Shown one piece after another: positions 6,107 through 7,617 of a DNA stretch of 7,617 nt. Location: assembly GCA_033809415.1 (NCBI GenBank), contig JAPXLT010000234.1, positions 1-7,617 on the forward strand, written 5' to 3'. Position numbers and translations under genes: made by a program. Below the pieces are notes generated by a model. It made no database searches. It saw only the letters and a list, made by a program, of their open reading frames with translations, and was not told where the DNA came from. This stretch comes from JAQVUB01 sp033809415. Lineage in GTDB: Bacteria > Verrucomicrobiota > Lentisphaeria > Oligosphaerales > Oligosphaeraceae. The number at the start of each line of letters is the position of its first letter. Position 1 is the stretch's first letter.

Positions 6107-7474
6107 ATGGCACTATGGAGTGGCAGATTTTCTGAGGGGACGGACGGTCTGGTACAGGCCTTTACCGAATCGATATCCTACGACCGACGCTTGTATCCCT
6201 ATGATATTGCAGGCAGCATCGCGCATGCGCGAATGCTCGGACGCCAAGGCATTATACCCATCGAGGATGCTGACAAAATCATCGCCGGTCTCGAGCAGAT
6301 CAAGTCGGAAATCGATGAGGGGAAATTTGTTTTCCGGGCGGAGCTTGAAGATATTCACATGAATATCGAAGCCCGTCTGACCGAATTGATCGGGCCGGCA
6401 GGGGCACGCCTGCATACTGGACGCAGCCGTAATGACCAGATTGCCACCGATGAGCGGCTGTATCTGCGTCAGGAATGCAGCGAACTCGATCAGCTTTTGT
6501 CGAAAATGCAGAAGGCTCTGCTGTCGGTTGCCGAACAGAACTCGGCAGTGATTATGCCGGGCTTCACCCATCTGCAACATGCGCAGCCGGTGCTTTTCGC
6601 GCATCATCTGCTGGCATACATCGAAATGTTCAACCGCGACCGCGAACGCATTGCCGATGCCAGGAAACGCATCAACCGCCTGCCGCTGGGAAGCGGCGCA
6701 ATCGCCGGCTCGACACTGCCGCTGGACCGCGAATTTGTCGCTGCCGAGCTGGGCTTTGATACGCTGCTTTACAACAGCATGGACGCAGTCAGCGACCGCG
6801 ATTATCTCGTTGAATTTCTCTCCTGCCTGGCGATTTGCGCCATGCATATTTCCCGCTTGTCGGAGGATATTATTCTCTGGTACAGTCAGGAATTCGCCTT
6901 TATCGAGATCGGCGATGCCTTCACCACGGGTTCGAGCCTGATGCCGCAGAAGAAGAATCCGGATGTGGCCGAGCTTGCCCGCGGCAAGACGGGTCGGGTC
7001 TACGGGCACCTGATGGCCTTGCTGACGACGCTCAAGGGCCTGCCGCTGACCTATAACCGGGATTTGCAGGAAGACAAGGAAGGTCTCTTTGATGCTCTCG
7101 ATACGGTTAAACATACACTGGCGACTTTTGCCGCCATGCTCGATACCCTGAAGCCGGTGCCGGCGCGTATGCAGGAGGCCGCTTCGGACTCTTTCCTGAT
7201 GGCCACCGATCTTGCCGAATGGCTGGTGCGCCAGGGAGTCCCATTCCGCGATGCACATCATCAGGTCGGACGCTTCGTAGCCGCATGCATTGCACGGGGG
7301 CAAACCCTGGCGGATGCCAGCCTCGAACAAATGCGGGAATGCATCCCGGCAGCCACAGAAGAATGCCTGCAATTGTGGGATGCAGCCCACAGCGTCTCCG
7401 CCCGGAATCTTCCGGGAGGAACCGCCCCGGCACAAGTGCAGGCACGCCTCGCTTTCTGGAAGGATAAGCTATGA
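6107..7474 (+). CDS. argH: Argininosuccinate lyase
   Basis: A complete 455-residue ArgH, close to the usual length of about 457-460. It splits argininosuccinate into arginine and fumarate, the last step of arginine synthesis, as a cytoplasmic homotetramer of the fumarase/aspartase superfamily. The N-terminus WSGRFSEGTD is typical. HTGRSRNDQ (103-111) binds substrate, GFTHLQHAQP (152-161) carries the catalytic-site histidine H155, and the superfamily signature GSSLMPQKKNPD (275-286) carries the catalytic serine S277. All key residues are present and there is no frameshift. Other arg genes are absent nearby, so it seems to be transcribed apart from the rest of the pathway or as the end of a longer unit. 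The stop is followed at once by a G-rich 7-bp repeat. Confidence 0.98.
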   Translation: MALWSGRFSEGTDGLVQAFTESISYDRRLYPYDIAGSIAHARMLGRQGIIPIEDADKIIAGLEQIKSEIDEGKFVFRAELEDIHMNIEARLTELIGPAGARLHTGRSRNDQIATDERLYLRQECSELDQLLSKMQKALLSVAEQNSAVIMPGFTHLQHAQPVLFAHHLLAYIEMFNRDRERIADARKRINRLPLGSGAIAGSTLPLDREFVAAELGFDTLLYNSMDAVSDRDYLVEFLSCLAICAMHISRLSEDIILWYSQEFAFIEIGDAFTTGSSLMPQKKNPDVAELARGKTGRVYGHLMALLTTLKGLPLTYNRDLQEDKEGLFDALDTVKHTLATFAAMLDTLKPVPARMQEAASDSFLMATDLAEWLVRQGVPFRDAHHQVGRFVAACIARGQTLADASLEQMRECIPAATEECLQLWDAAHSVSARNLPGGTAPAQVQARLAFWKDKL

Positions 7475-7502
7475 GGATGCAGGGGGCAGGGTGCAGGGTG
7501 CA
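7475..7502. repeat. 7-bp tandem repeat GGGTGCA (four units)
   Basis: GGATGCA, GGGGGCA, GGGTGCA and GGGTGCA follow in exact 7-base register, starting on the base after the argH stop codon. They belong to the same family as 7569-7617 and, inverted, 11-31. Confidence 0.8.
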
Positions 7503-7537
7503 GGTTTAAAAAGTGGCGCAACCGTCCCGGTTGTGAT
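7503..7537. repeat. Hairpin-bearing dispersed repeat, inverted right copy
   Basis: This is the inverted copy of 66-100, with one mismatch in 35 bases. The stem is CAACCG-TCC-CGGTTG. On the minus strand the stem is followed by CGCCACTTTTT, so any terminator activity would act on transcription coming from the right. On the + strand no T run follows closely, so it is not a good terminator for argH. Confidence 0.75.
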
Positions 7538-7568
7538 GGTGCCTTTAGTCTTTTCCTGCTGAATGACA

Positions 7569-7617
7569 GGGTGCAGGGTGCAGGGTGCGGTGTGCGGGTG
7601 CGGGGTGCGGGGTGCGG
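7569..7617. repeat. G-rich 7-bp tandem array, continues past the window
   Basis: Seven units of the GGGTGCA/GGGTGCG type are visible, one shortened to six bases (7597-7602). The units drift from GGGTGCA on the left to GGGTGCG on the right, and the array is cut by the window end. Regularly spaced GGG runs on the + strand could in principle form a G-quadruplex. It sits 31 bases outside the hairpin repeat, much as the left array (11-31) sits 34 bases outside its copy. Confidence 0.8.

Noticed and set aside
6113..7435. Minus-strand 440-residue reading frame opposite argH
   Set aside because: It is long only because the argH codon pattern suppresses stops on the other strand. The + strand protein is an unmistakable ArgH and the antisense product resembles nothing known to me.

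Overview
This window is a bacterial chromosomal segment with five genes, all on the + strand: a Fic-domain protein (246-989), the restriction subunit of a type I restriction-modification enzyme (hsdR, 1114-4302), a YgjP/DUF45-type zinc metallopeptidase overlapping hsdR by four bases (4299-5027), a GAF-domain protein with an unrecognised C-terminal helical tail (about 5167-5904), and argininosuccinate lyase (argH, 6107-7474). Base composition looks moderate by eye and no codon-use break is obvious. I cannot name the organism. The tandem TTCCGTG-type intergenic repeats, whose antisense translation reads TENTENTE, remind me of environmental genomes of the Lentisphaerota/Kiritimatiellota and Desulfobacterota types. 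That is recollection, not proof.

Layout. 1-245 has no gene and is a stack of short repeats: a 7-bp CCTGCAT-like array, a CAACCG/CGGTTG hairpin unit, a conserved block around positions 102-144, 9-bp TTCCGTG arrays and a GTGGGC/GCCCAC hairpin. Fic follows, then a 124-bp gap with two opposed arrays of the 9-bp repeat, then hsdR and the metallopeptidase, which are very probably co-translated. A 139-bp gap with another array and an AT-rich stretch precedes the GAF gene. A 202-bp gap with an inverted copy of the 102-144 block and an 11-bp array precedes argH. After argH comes an inverted copy of the hairpin unit between G-rich 7-bp arrays.

How the genes fit together. Fic, hsdR and the metallopeptidase look like a type I restriction locus with accessory genes. 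However, hsdM and hsdS, which HsdR needs for site recognition and methylation, are not in the window; they would have to lie left of position 1 or elsewhere. The GAF protein and ArgH have no evident functional link to that trio. ArgH is a complete housekeeping enzyme (last step of arginine synthesis) without other arg genes beside it.

The most unusual feature is the non-coding DNA. Four of the five genes are preceded by a tandem TTCCGTG-type array ending in CGTGGTT(A/C)A; the fifth (the metallopeptidase) has no gap before it. Two different repeat blocks also recur in inverted orientation and are nested: 66-100 pairs with 7503-7537, and 102-144 pairs with 5941-5984.
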